Position numbers and translations under genes: made by a program. Positions 21,098-29,724 of a stretch of DNA of 64,000 nt are shown here, piece by piece (within the stretch, counting starts at the first letter, position 1; every line of letters begins with the position of its first letter). The notes beneath the pieces are model-generated. The model searched no databases, was not told where the DNA came from, and was given only the letters and a program-made list of their open reading frames with translations. The stretch is from Pandoraea aquatica (GTDB taxonomy: Bacteria; Pseudomonadota; Gammaproteobacteria; Burkholderiales; Burkholderiaceae), in contig NZ_CABPSN010000002.1 in NCBI RefSeq assembly GCF_902459565.1, forward strand, positions 62,001 to 126,000, given 5' to 3'.

Positions 21098-21448
21098 TTA
21101 GTGACTAATCATCCATGGTCTTCCGGACGGTCGTTTGAGGCTGGATGCGCGCTCACTGCTTCTTGTCGCCAACGAGACCTTTCCGGAACCACCCGAGCAG
21201 CAACTACACCCCGCCCGGTGTCTTAGCGGGGAACCCTCCCCAGACTGCCTCGGTGCATTCGCAGCGCGCTCGTTGGTCGCGTGTGCAGTACGGCTCGCGT
21301 TCCCCATCAACGCTAACGCTGGCGCCGTTATCACTCTCGTCCCTTCCCCACCACACTCCGGGCAATGACACGGCTCATCGCGATCGGCGATCCGTCGCAT
21401 CACCGCAAACGTCCCGCAGTCTGCACATTCGAAGTCGTATATCGGCAT
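21098..21448 (-). CDS. fmdB: FmdB-family zinc-ribbon protein
   Basis: A 116-residue protein. MPIYDFECADCGTF and CHCPECGGEG give a CxxC...CxxC zinc ribbon (Cys8, Cys11, Cys29, Cys32), the FmdB family linked to formamidase regulation. The C-terminal half is low-complexity with a CSCCSGGSG segment. The start MPIYDF at 21448 matches the family. It follows formamidase by 25 bp on the same strand, the fmdAB arrangement known from Methylophilus. Confidence 0.88.
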   Translation of the reverse strand: MPIYDFECADCGTFAVMRRIADRDEPCHCPECGGEGTRVITAPALALMGNASRTAHATNERAANAPRQSGEGSPLRHRAGCSCCSGGSGKVSLATRSSERASSLKRPSGRPWMISH

Positions 21449-21473
21449 TGCTATCTCCGTCACGTTCGACGCA

Positions 21474-22712
21474 TTAGGACTTCGCCAAATCTGGCGAACA
21501 CGGCATATCGATACCACCCTTCACATGCTTCACTGGGCCATCGGCGTTTGGACGAATATCGAAGTCAAAGATCTGCGTCGGCAGCCAGAGCGTTGCGCAT
21601 GCATTCGGAATGTCGACGACACCACTGATATGCCCTTGCACCGGCGCGCACCCCAGAATCGAATACGCTTGCGCACCCGAGTACCCGAACTTCTTCAGAT
21701 ACTCGATGGCGTTCAGACACGCCTGGCGATAGGCGACGGTCACATCCAGATAGTGCTGGCCGCCCTTCTCATCGACGGAGATCCCTTCAAAGATCAGATA
21801 GTCGTTATACGTCGGCGTGATCGGACTCGGTTGGAACACCGGATTGCGAATGCCGTACTTCTCCATCCCGCCCTTAATCACGTTCACGCGCATGTGCACC
21901 CAGCCGGCCATTTCAATCGCGCCGCAGAACGTGATCTCGCCGTCGCCCTGACTGAAGTGAAGATCGCCCACTGAAAGCCCAGCGCCATCCACATACACCG
22001 GGAAGAAAATCTTCGAGCCACGTGACAGGTCTTTGATGTCACAGTTGCCGCCATGCTCGCGCGGCGGGACTGTTCGCGCACCGGACGCGGCCGCTTTCTC
22101 TTTCGCTGCACCCGACAATTTCCCCATATGCGCGGTCGCAGCAAACGGCGGGTTCGCGAGCGGTGGCACGCGTTGCGGTTCCTTTGCGATCAACCCCGTC
22201 TCGCGCGCATTCCACGTCTCCAGCAACTTCGGATCGGGCAAACATCCAATCAATCCCGGATGAATCAGCCCCGCAAAATTCACGCCGGGAATGTGGCGCG
22301 AACTCGTAAACATCCCGTGAAAATCCCAGATCGATTTCTGCGCGTGCGGGAAGTGATCCGTCAGAAATCCCCCGCCGTTCGTCTTTGAGAAGAAGCCGTT
22401 GAAACCCCACTGACTCTCCGCTTTCGCGCCGATATCCAATAGATCCACCACGAGCAAGTCGCCCGGCTCCGCCCCCTTTACACCGACGGGGCCCGACAGG
22501 AAGTGAACGATGGACAGATCGATGTCGCGCACGTCGTCCGCGCTGTCGTTGTTCTTGATGAAGCCGCCAGTCCAGTCGTAGGTTTCGAGAATGAAGTCGT
22601 CGCCGGGTTTGACCCAGCAGGCCATTGGAATATCGGGATGCCAACGGTTGTGGACTTGTTCGTTTTCGTAGGCGGATTGGTTCAGGTCGACCTTGATGAG
22701 AGTTTCTGCCAT
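21474..22712 (-). CDS. fmdA: Formamidase
   Basis: A 412-residue acetamidase/formamidase family enzyme that hydrolyses formamide (and short amides) to ammonia and formate. Recognised from QVHNRWHPDIPMACWVKPGDDFILETYDWTGGFIKNNDSADDVRDIDL, GPVGVKGAEPGDLL, REHGGNCDIKDLSRGS, FSQGDGEITFCGAIE and the C-terminal AYSILGCAPVQGHISGVVDIPNAC. Start MAETLIK at 22712 follows CAGGAGC. Cytoplasmic; supplies nitrogen, in line with the divergent glutamate dehydrogenase. Confidence 0.95.
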   Translation of the reverse strand: MAETLIKVDLNQSAYENEQVHNRWHPDIPMACWVKPGDDFILETYDWTGGFIKNNDSADDVRDIDLSIVHFLSGPVGVKGAEPGDLLVVDLLDIGAKAESQWGFNGFFSKTNGGGFLTDHFPHAQKSIWDFHGMFTSSRHIPGVNFAGLIHPGLIGCLPDPKLLETWNARETGLIAKEPQRVPPLANPPFAATAHMGKLSGAAKEKAAASGARTVPPREHGGNCDIKDLSRGSKIFFPVYVDGAGLSVGDLHFSQGDGEITFCGAIEMAGWVHMRVNVIKGGMEKYGIRNPVFQPSPITPTYNDYLIFEGISVDEKGGQHYLDVTVAYRQACLNAIEYLKKFGYSGAQAYSILGCAPVQGHISGVVDIPNACATLWLPTQIFDFDIRPNADGPVKHVKGGIDMPCSPDLAKS

Positions 22713-23055
22713 TGCGCTCGCTCCTGGTAATGGGCCAGTGGGGGACACCAGCGATCAAACAGACGCCTGATGGCGTCGGATTCACACAGAGAGGTATTCG
22801 AGAACTGGGGACATCAACAGCACAGCCAAAGCACTGATGCGAAGTACGGACGTGAAGAAAAGACGTGAAGCTTCGATGTATGGAGACAGATAGGAAAATC
22901 GCCGTCAAGCAGCACAATTACTTTGCACTACGTGAAATCACGGCACAAACCACCGAATTTCCAGCGATTTTTTTGTTTTCCGATCATATCGCGATCCTAA
23001 TTGGTGCAAAATACTTTCTCTTCAAAAGAATAAGCACCATTGATGGGCATCCGAG
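22713..23055. other. 343-bp divergent promoter region, fmdA/gdhA
   Basis: AT-richer DNA between the two nitrogen genes. No gene is convincing. I looked for a sigma-54 promoter and found no element with correct -24/-12 spacing. Operators for nitrogen regulators cannot be assigned by eye. Confidence 0.45.
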
Positions 23056-24399
23056 ATGAAATATCAATCACTTGACGATTTCCTGCGCTCCACCGCCGAG
23101 CGCAACCCCGGCCAACCGGAATTCCTGCAAGCTGTCACGGAGGTGATGGAAAGCCTTTGGCCGTTCATATCGCAACATCCGAAGTACGCCGAACATGGAC
23201 TGCTGGACCGTCTGGTCGAGCCGGAGCGCACCGTCATGTTCCGCGTCTCGTGGGTCGACGATCATGGCGACGTGCAGGTCAATCGCGGCTATCGCATTCA
23301 GCACAGCTCCGCCATCGGCCCCTACAAGGGCGGCCTGCGGTTCCACCCGTCCGTCAATCTCTCGATCCTCAAATTCCTCGCCTTCGAGCAGACCTTCAAG
23401 AACGCCCTCACCACCCTGCCGATGGGCGGCGGTAAAGGCGGCTCCGACTTCGATCCGAAGGGCAAGAGCCCCGGCGAAGTCATGCGCTTCTGTCAGGCAT
23501 TCGTCACCGAACTCTTCCGCCATGTCGGCAGCGATACCGATGTGCCTGCGGGCGACATCGGCGTTGGCGGTCGCGAAGTCGGCTTCATGGCCGGGATGAT
23601 GAAGAAGCTCTCCAACCGCGCCGACTGCGTCTTTACCGGTAAGGGGTTGTCCTTCGGTGGCTCGCTGATTCGCCCCGAAGCGACCGGCTATGGCACGGTG
23701 TACTTCGCAGAAGAAATGCTCAAGCAAACGGGCCGCAGCTTCGAGGGTTTGCGCGTGAGCGTCTCGGGCTCGGGCAACGTCGCGCAGTACGCCGTGGAGA
23801 AAGCGATGGCGCTCGGCGCGAAGGTCGTCACCGTGTCGGATTCGAGCGGCACTGTTGTGGACGAAGACGGCTTCACCAGCGAAAAACTCGCTGAGCTGAT
23901 GGACGTGAAGAACCATCACTACGGACGCGTCAGTGACTACGCCAAACGCACTGGCAGCAAGTTCCTCGCGGGCGAGCGCCCGTGGCACATCCCGGTCGAC
24001 GTCGCGCTGCCTTGCGCCACGCAGAACGAACTCAACGCCGACGACGCCGAAACGCTCATCAAGAACGGCGTGATCTGCGTCGCGGAGGGTGCCAACATGC
24101 CGTCGACGAACGAAGCTGCAAAGCGCTTCGAGAGCAAGGGCATTCTGTACGCGCCGGGCAAGGCCAGCAATGCCGGTGGCGTCGCGACGTCAGGGCTTGA
24201 GATGAGCCAGAACGCCATGCGCATTTCGTGGCCGCGCGAGGAAGTCGATGCGCGTCTGCACGACATCATGCGCAGCATCCACGAGGTCTGCCTGCATCAC
24301 GGCCGTCGCGCGGATGGCTCGGTGAGCTATGTCAACGGTGCCAACGTCGCGGGTTTCGTGAAGGTCGCCGATGCGATGCTCGCGCAAGGCGTGATCTGA
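23056..24399 (+). CDS. gdhA: NADP-type glutamate dehydrogenase
   Basis: A 447-residue hexameric-type glutamate dehydrogenase that makes glutamate from 2-oxoglutarate and ammonium using NADPH. Seen: YRIQHSSAIGPYKGGLRFHPSVNLSILKFLAFEQ with the substrate Lys, PMGGGKGGSDFDPKGKS with the catalytic Lys, D-containing VPAGDIGVGGREVGFM, and the nucleotide fold SGSGNVAQYAVEKA. The length (447) and motif set match the small NADP-specific class. Start ATG 23056. It can directly use ammonia released by the divergent formamidase. Confidence 0.95.
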   Translation: MKYQSLDDFLRSTAERNPGQPEFLQAVTEVMESLWPFISQHPKYAEHGLLDRLVEPERTVMFRVSWVDDHGDVQVNRGYRIQHSSAIGPYKGGLRFHPSVNLSILKFLAFEQTFKNALTTLPMGGGKGGSDFDPKGKSPGEVMRFCQAFVTELFRHVGSDTDVPAGDIGVGGREVGFMAGMMKKLSNRADCVFTGKGLSFGGSLIRPEATGYGTVYFAEEMLKQTGRSFEGLRVSVSGSGNVAQYAVEKAMALGAKVVTVSDSSGTVVDEDGFTSEKLAELMDVKNHHYGRVSDYAKRTGSKFLAGERPWHIPVDVALPCATQNELNADDAETLIKNGVICVAEGANMPSTNEAAKRFESKGILYAPGKASNAGGVATSGLEMSQNAMRISWPREEVDARLHDIMRSIHEVCLHHGRRADGSVSYVNGANVAGFVKVADAMLAQGVI

Positions 24400-24425
24400 T
24401 CGAACCGGATTTATCGCGTCATAAG

Positions 24426-24458
24426 AAAAGCGTTGCCCCCAAAGGCAACGCTTTTTCC
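24426..24458 (+). terminator. Rho-independent terminator after gdhA
   Basis: AAAAGCGTTGCC (24426-24437) pairs with GGCAACGCTTTT (24444-24455), followed by a T-run. Confidence 0.92.
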
Positions 24459-24519
24459 TTTCCGAAAGATGTGGCGTAACATACGCGACATCCCTTCCCT
24501 TCGGCTGGAGCCAATCAGA

Positions 24520-24599
24520 ATGAACAAGTAATGCCGGATGCGTTTTTGCATCACGTCCTCTCGCTGCCTGTCACGCGAGCGCATTGCTTTTCGTTTTGA
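24520..24599 (+). promoter_or_regulatory. Possible leader peptides: 3-codon then 22-codon frames
   Basis: ATG-AAC-AAG-TAA (Met-Asn-Lys) at 24520-24531 is preceded by GGAG about ten bases upstream. Its stop overlaps a second ATG (TAATG) that opens a 22-residue frame, MPDAFLHHVLSLPVTRAHCF plus two residues, ending at 24599. The stop-start overlap and upstream ribosome site look designed, suggesting a translation-coupled leader that might control downstream expression. The distance to the methyltransferase (127 bp) is suitable for attenuation. Function is inference. Confidence 0.35.
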
Positions 24600-24725
24600 T
24601 GATCGAGTTTCGCCCAACGGCTAACGCCCACGCCGTCAGTCTTATCGTCTTCTCGCATCGTCCGCTTAACGCCTGCGTAATGCGCTTTCAACGGCAGTTT
24701 TCCGTCCTTTCAACTGGAAGACACC

Positions 24726-25529
24726 ATGCCCGAATCAAACCCTCAATTCCCTGATGTTGTCGAACACAACCGCGCTGCCTGGGATCGTCAGTCGGCGAAA
24801 CAATGCGAATGGTCGCGCCCCGTAAGTGCCGATGTCATCGCAGCCGCGCGTAAGAGCGATTGGCGCGTGCATCTCACGCCGTTGCCACTGCCTGCCGGTT
24901 GGTTGCCGGACGACGTTCGCGGTCTTCGTATCCTGTGCCTCGCGTCCGGCGGCGGTCAGCAAGCACCCGTGCTCAGCGCAGCCGGTGCCGATGTCACAGT
25001 GATGGACATCTCGTCTGCGCAACTCGCGCAAGACGCAATGGTCGCGCAACGCGATGGCCTTACGCTCACGACACTGCAAGGCGACATGCGAGATCTTTCG
25101 ACGTTTGACGACGCTTCGTTCGACATCGTCTTCCACCCGGTATCGAATCAATACGTCCCGGATATTCGCCCTGTCTGGCGTGAATGCTTCCGCGTGCTTC
25201 GCCCGGGCGGACGACTACTCAGTAGCTTCTTCAATCCGGTGGTATTCGTCGCCGACCGCAATCCGGAGGATGCAAAGCAAGGCATCATTCGCCCGCGCTT
25301 CAAAGTGCCGTATTCGGACGTCCGCGATCTGACGCCAGACGAACTTGCAGCGAAGCAATCCGCCGGCGATGCACTTGTCTTCGGTCACAGTCTCAGCGAG
25401 CAGATCGCCGGTCAACTTGAAGCGGGATTTGTGCTGAAGGGTTTTCTTGAAGACGATCAACCGAATCCGCGTTTCGTCATCGACCGGTTCATGCCAACGT
25501 TCATCGCGACCTACGCCATGAAGCTCTGA
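24726..25529 (+). CDS. Class I SAM-dependent methyltransferase
   Basis: A 267-residue methyltransferase. Motif I is LCLASGGGQQAPVLSAAGADVTVMDIS, then LQGDMRDLSTFDDASFDIVFHPVSNQYV (motif II/post-I) and VLRPGGRLLSSFFNP (motif III). N-terminal region HNRAAWDRQSAKQCEWSRPVS is typical of this subfamily. The substrate is unknown. Start ATG 24726 follows CTGGAAGACACC. It lies behind a possible leader-peptide region and is convergent with the AraC gene. Confidence 0.88.
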   Translation: MPESNPQFPDVVEHNRAAWDRQSAKQCEWSRPVSADVIAAARKSDWRVHLTPLPLPAGWLPDDVRGLRILCLASGGGQQAPVLSAAGADVTVMDISSAQLAQDAMVAQRDGLTLTTLQGDMRDLSTFDDASFDIVFHPVSNQYVPDIRPVWRECFRVLRPGGRLLSSFFNPVVFVADRNPEDAKQGIIRPRFKVPYSDVRDLTPDELAAKQSAGDALVFGHSLSEQIAGQLEAGFVLKGFLEDDQPNPRFVIDRFMPTFIATYAMKL

Positions 25530-25547
25530 CGTCAAATCGCCCTCACA

Positions 25548-26459
25548 TCACCCCTGCACCGGTATCCAGATCTCCAGCGTTCCGGTACCGGTGACGGGGT
25601 CGAAATCGGCGCTGTAGCGCTCGAAGTCGGGCGCATCGGCGGCTTGCAGTCCCGACTGCGGCAGCCACTGATGCCAGATCGTGTAGACGGTCTTGTGAAT
25701 CGTCGAAATGTGTCCCTTGTGCTCGAACACGGCGAAGCGTACCGACGGAATCTCCACACAACGGAACGACGTCGGCAGGCGATCGCGACGCGTCACCTCG
25801 ACGCCAGCAATGTATTCGAATCCGCCGTCGCCATCGGGATTGCAGCAAACGCCGTACGTCACGTCGTTCACCTGATCGGGTACATGACCGATGTGAGGAC
25901 CGAAGACTTGCCAAAGCGCGGGAATGCCCTCGTTGGTGGCGAACGTGAACCGGTCGCTCATGCCGGCGATCAGCAGAGGCGCAGGCGTCTCAAAACGAGG
26001 TGCGGGAAGTGTGACGAACTCAATCTCTTTCATACGAAGGGGCTCCACGAGTCTCAAACCATCAAGGTGACGACGCGCCCGCAACTGCTCCGGCGTAATG
26101 CCGAAAGCATCAGAGAACGCGCGTGTGAACGCCTCGTGAGAGCCATAACCGGCATCCAGCGCCACACCGAGAATGTCCGGTGCGCCGTCGGCCAGCGCAT
26201 AGGCGGCGCGCGTCAGACGTCGAGCGCGCACATAACGCATCACCGGCCATCCGGTCGTGACGGAGAACAGACGTGAGAGCGAGAAGCGAGTCATCTCGCT
26301 AGCGTCGGCGATGTGATCGAGCGTCAACGCGTCACCCAACCGGACTTCGATAAACCAGAGCGCTTTGGCAACCGGATGCATGGCATTTCCGAGAACGTGT
26401 CGGCGTGACTTTAGGGTAATGCTGCGAAGGCCATTTGATCGTTCTTGCGTGTGGCTCAT
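25548..26459 (-). CDS. AraC-family regulator with GyrI-like effector domain
   Basis: A 303-residue regulator. Two helix-turn-helix units at about 35-130 (ALWFIEVRLGDALTLDHIADASEMTRFSLSRLF, ILGVALDAGYGSHEAFTRAFSDAFGITPEQLR), then a C-terminal GyrI-like/SOUL ligand domain (about 150-300, LIAGMSDRFTF ... PDFERYSADFDP ... IWIPVQ). Such proteins (Rob/SoxS/BmrR-like) bind small or lipophilic ligands. The ATG at 26459 overlaps the stop of the PrpR-like gene by four bases (ATGA), which supports translational coupling; an internal Met at 26381 (MHPVAKALW) is the more usual family start and remains possible. Confidence 0.88.
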   Translation of the reverse strand: MSHTQERSNGLRSITLKSRRHVLGNAMHPVAKALWFIEVRLGDALTLDHIADASEMTRFSLSRLFSVTTGWPVMRYVRARRLTRAAYALADGAPDILGVALDAGYGSHEAFTRAFSDAFGITPEQLRARRHLDGLRLVEPLRMKEIEFVTLPAPRFETPAPLLIAGMSDRFTFATNEGIPALWQVFGPHIGHVPDQVNDVTYGVCCNPDGDGGFEYIAGVEVTRRDRLPTSFRCVEIPSVRFAVFEHKGHISTIHKTVYTIWHQWLPQSGLQAADAPDFERYSADFDPVTGTGTLEIWIPVQG

Positions 26460-28468
26460 TCGGCGGCTTTCATCAATCGCCAGAACGTCGTCCGGCCGAT
26501 GCCGAGCGCGCGGGCGGCGGCAGCGCGGTTGCCGCCGGCGGCTTGCAAGGCGGCAAGGGCGGCGTCGCGGGTGATGGACTCCCGAGCCGTGGTGTCTACC
26601 GGTGCCGTTGTCGGTGATTCATCGACACCGCTGCGCCCGTGTGTCCCCAATCGCTGCAACTCCGGAAACACCTCATGAAGTGTCTGCGCATGACGTGCGA
26701 CGTCGGTATCTAGATAGATGGCCGCACGCGCCAGCAGATTTTCCAGCTCACGCACGTTCCCCGGCCAGTCATAGCGATCGAATAGCGGCGCGAGCACATC
26801 GAGAATGGGCTTCGACGCCCGCGCGTCCAATCCGTAATGCGCAGCGTTTCGGGCGAGCAGTGTCTGAGCGAGCAGACGAATGTCGTCGCGACGCTCCCTC
26901 AGCGCAGGCAGCGTCACTTGCAGAAGATTCAGACGGAAGTAGAGATCGGCACGGAAACGTCCCTCGGCGACGAGCGCGTTGAGATCGCGATGCGTCGCGG
27001 CGATCACACGCACGTCTACCGGCACCGGACGTCCCGACCCCAGCCGCATCACCTCGCGCTCCTGCAACACGCGCAGCAGGCGGCTTTGCATCGCCGCCGG
27101 CATCTCGCCGATCTCGTCGAGGAAGATCGTTCCCGTGTGTGCGATCTCGAACAGTCCGGCCTTGCCGCCACGGCGCGCCCCCGTGAACGCCCCCTCGTCG
27201 TGCCCGAACAACTCGCTCTCGATCAGCCCTTCCGGTAACGCCGCACAGTTGAACGCGACGAACGGATTGCCGCGTCGCGCACTCGCGTTGTGAATCCCCT
27301 GCGCCACCAGCTCCTTCCCGGTGCCGCTCTCGCCGGTCAGGAGCACCGTCGCGTCGTGCGCCGCACCCGCGCGGGCGAGACGTCGCACCTTCTCGATCTG
27401 TGGCGAGTCGCCGACCAGCTCGGCAAGCTCATGCTTTGCGACGAGATGCTTCGGGCGCTGCGTCGTGCGAAGCGAGCGGTCGATGCGCTGCGCCATCTGT
27501 GCGTCCTGCACGGTGACCACGGCACCTGCGCGCATGCCGTGCTCGTAGATCGGCACGCAACTCGTGATGAACGCGCGCCCGTCGATATGCGCCAGCCGCT
27601 CTTCGACCGCGACGCCATCGTCCGACAACTCGCGAAGCAGCGGCCCGAGCTTGCGGGTGAGTTCGAACTGCCGTGCACCCTGTGTCGCGACCCGCTCGGC
27701 GTCGACACCCAGCAGCGTGAACATCGCCGGATTCACCGCTTCGAGCTGACCATTGTCGTCGAACGCTGCGACGCCGTCGCGCATGTGCGCCACGATGGTG
27801 TTCAAACGCATGCGCTTCGATTCCTTCTCGCGACTCACGCGTGCGAGTTCCACCGAGCGCTCGAAGGCCTCTTCCACCGCGCCGAGCGAATACAGAAAGA
27901 CGTGCTCAAGCCCCGCCTCCTGCGCGAAGTCGCATGCCATGCCCGGGCCGATGATGACCTTGCAGCCTTGCGCGGCCAGTGTGTCGACGGCGTCCTGCAC
28001 CTCGTCGACAGAGCGATACGCGCGCTGACGGATCTGGATCTTGAGCAACTGCCCGAGGTCGTCCAGTTCGCGCGAGACAGTCTCGTGCAGTACGAGGCCG
28101 AGCGGCTGGTCGGGCCACGTCGTCGTCGCACGCGTGATGGCGCTGAGCACGTCGAAGCCGTTGACCTTCACCGTCACGACCGGCACGGAGAGGTTCTCGC
28201 GCAGATACGCGCCGTTCGACCCGGCGGCAAGCACCACGTCGACTGCGCCCGACTCGACATAAGACTGCAACGCCGTGACCGCTGCGCCGTAGCCTTCACG
28301 CACGGAGTAGAAGCGCGCGCGGTCGGTGTAACGCGGCGCGACCGTTTCGCAAAGCGTCTGCAACCGGCTGATGCTCACGAGGGCGATGCCCGGGCGACGG
28401 GTACGAGGATCGAGCGGCGCAGGCGCGACGTGGCGCGGCGGCACCGCACCGGAAGGGCTGGGGGGCAT
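26456..28468 (-). CDS. PrpR-like sigma-54-dependent activator
   Basis: A 670-residue bacterial enhancer-binding protein. PrpR N-terminal ligand domain (about 25-200), PAS-like domain (about 205-310), AAA+ domain with Walker A GESGTGKE, sigma-54 contact loop GAFTGA and FLDEIGEMP, then a Fis-type HTH at the end ([29 protein letters not shown]). In the known PrpR the ligand is 2-methylcitrate. Here the divergent target is a lyase plus permease, not the full prpBCD set, so the real inducer may differ. A likely binding palindrome and a sigma-54 promoter sit in the divergent gap. The stop overlaps the AraC start. Confidence 0.92.
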   Translation of the reverse strand: MPPSPSGAVPPRHVAPAPLDPRTRRPGIALVSISRLQTLCETVAPRYTDRARFYSVREGYGAAVTALQSYVESGAVDVVLAAGSNGAYLRENLSVPVVTVKVNGFDVLSAITRATTTWPDQPLGLVLHETVSRELDDLGQLLKIQIRQRAYRSVDEVQDAVDTLAAQGCKVIIGPGMACDFAQEAGLEHVFLYSLGAVEEAFERSVELARVSREKESKRMRLNTIVAHMRDGVAAFDDNGQLEAVNPAMFTLLGVDAERVATQGARQFELTRKLGPLLRELSDDGVAVEERLAHIDGRAFITSCVPIYEHGMRAGAVVTVQDAQMAQRIDRSLRTTQRPKHLVAKHELAELVGDSPQIEKVRRLARAGAAHDATVLLTGESGTGKELVAQGIHNASARRGNPFVAFNCAALPEGLIESELFGHDEGAFTGARRGGKAGLFEIAHTGTIFLDEIGEMPAAMQSRLLRVLQEREVMRLGSGRPVPVDVRVIAATHRDLNALVAEGRFRADLYFRLNLLQVTLPALRERRDDIRLLAQTLLARNAAHYGLDARASKPILDVLAPLFDRYDWPGNVRELENLLARAAIYLDTDVARHAQTLHEVFPELQRLGTHGRSGVDESPTTAPVDTTARESITRDAALAALQAAGGNRAAAARALGIGRTTFWRLMKAAE

Positions 28469-28499
28469 GACGTTGTCTCCGGACTGCTCTGACGGCTAA

Positions 28500-28534
28500 T
28501 GGAACGTTTCATAAGTGTTCCGTGAAACGTTCCA
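28500..28534. promoter_or_regulatory. Probable activator-binding palindrome
   Basis: TGGAACGTTTCA (28500-28511) and TGAAACGTTCCA (28523-28534) are exact inverted repeats with an 11-bp spacer. It sits about 104 bp upstream of the -24 element, an ordinary enhancer position, and 32 bp from the activator's own start, so autoregulation is likely. PrpR sites of other bacteria contain similar TTTCA/TGAAA arms. Confidence 0.8.
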
Positions 28535-28637
28535 AATTCTGTTCGCTGATTTTGCCACATCCGCAGAAAATGGACTGCCCAGCGCAAGTCGCTGATTTGA
28601 CGCTGGAAATTTCGACATTCTCAAGTGACGTCGTGTC

Positions 28638-28652
28638 TGGCACGCAGATTGC
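28638..28652 (+). promoter_or_regulatory. Sigma-54 (-24/-12) promoter
   Basis: TGGCACGCAGATTGC matches TGGCACG-N4-TTGC exactly, with GG and GC at correct spacing. It is 46 bp upstream of the lyase ATG. Confidence 0.92.
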
Positions 28653-28697
28653 GAACGCTGTCTCCATTTCCCAATAACTCACACGGAGACCGTCATC

Positions 28698-29579
28698 ATG
28701 ACTACCGCGACTGCTCAACGCCGCGCCGAATTCCGCCGTAAGGTCGAGGCCCGCCAAGGCTTGCTCGTGCCCGGTGCTTTCAATGCTCTCTCGGCACGCG
28801 TCATCGAAGACGCCGGTTTCGAAGCGGTTTATCTGACCGGCGCCGGCGTCACCAACATGTCGCTCGGTCTGCCCGATCTGGCATTCGTCGGACTGTCCGA
28901 GATGGCCGAACACACGGCACGCGTGCGCGACGCCGTCTCGCTGCCGATCATCGTCGACGCCGATACCGGCTTCGGCAACGCGCTGAACGTGCGTCACACG
29001 GTGCGCGTGCTGGAACGCAGCGGCGCGGACGCCATCCAGTTCGAAGATCAGGTGCTGCCCAAGAAGTGCGGCCATTTCAACGGCAAGGCGGTGATCTCCG
29101 CCGACGAGATGGTCGGCAAGATCCGCGCTGCCGTCGACGCCCGCGAAGACGGCAACCTGCAAATCATCGCCCGCACCGACGCGGCTGCCGTGGAAGGCAT
29201 CGAAGCGGCCATCGAGCGTGGGCGTCGTTTCATCGAAGCCGGTGCCGACATCCTCTTTATCGAAGCGACGGAAACGCTGGCCGACATCGAACGTCTGCCG
29301 GCTCTGTTCGATCGTCCGCAACTGATCAACATCGTCATCGGCGGGAAGACACCGACGCAATCGCAGCCGCGTCTGGCGGAGCTGGGCTACGGCATCGTGC
29401 TGTACGCGAACGCCGCGCTGCAAAGCGCCGTGCTCGGCATGCAGAAAGCCCTCGGCACTCTGCGCGACAGCGGACGGCTGGACGAAGACCCGTCGCTGGT
29501 GGTGCCGTTTGCGGAGCGTCAGCGTCTGGTGGACAAGCCGTTCTACGACGCCCTCGACAAGAAGTACGCCGCCGACTGA
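28698..29579 (+). CDS. PEP mutase/isocitrate lyase superfamily carbon-carbon lyase
   Basis: A 293-residue enzyme of the 2-methylisocitrate lyase (PrpB)/dimethylmalate lyase/oxaloacetate decarboxylase family. Seen: YLTGAGVTNMSLGLPDLAFV, metal-binding DADTGFG (87-93), QFEDQVLPKKCGHF with Cys124, RTDA, and TPTQSQ. The active-site loop reads KKCGHF, not the KRCGH of classical PrpB, so a prpB label is not safe; related members act on dimethylmalate-like or oxaloacetate-like substrates. First gene after the sigma-54 promoter, with an MHS-type permease 145 bp downstream. The pair probably imports and cleaves a branched C4-C6 dicarboxylate. Confidence 0.85.
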   Translation: MTTATAQRRAEFRRKVEARQGLLVPGAFNALSARVIEDAGFEAVYLTGAGVTNMSLGLPDLAFVGLSEMAEHTARVRDAVSLPIIVDADTGFGNALNVRHTVRVLERSGADAIQFEDQVLPKKCGHFNGKAVISADEMVGKIRAAVDAREDGNLQIIARTDAAAVEGIEAAIERGRRFIEAGADILFIEATETLADIERLPALFDRPQLINIVIGGKTPTQSQPRLAELGYGIVLYANAALQSAVLGMQKALGTLRDSGRLDEDPSLVVPFAERQRLVDKPFYDALDKKYAAD

Positions 29580-29724
29580 CCGGCACCGCGTTCGACATTC
29601 GGAAGACGGCGACGCACCGACTCGCGCGCGTCGTCGCTTCCCCCGAGCAGCACCGCATTGCCGCAGTTCAGCTTCACTGCACTACTGCATCAAGGCATCA
29701 AACAAAAAGTATTGGAGACAGATT

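Larger units (their letters stand above)
24400..24725 (+). other. 326-bp leader region before the methyltransferase gene
   Basis: After the gdhA terminator, the region holds two tiny overlapping open frames, described next, and a small hairpin GATGC/GCATC (about 24537-24552). No larger gene is visible. Confidence 0.5.

Noticed and set aside
22713-23055. Sigma-54 promoter before gdhA or fmdA
   Set aside because: AGCAC...TTGCA and TTGGTGC...CTTTC resemble the element but the -24/-12 spacing is wrong by two or more bases.
28698-29579. Labelling the lyase as prpB
   Set aside because: The active-site loop is KKCGHF rather than KRCGH, and prpC/prpD are absent, so only the superfamily is safe.
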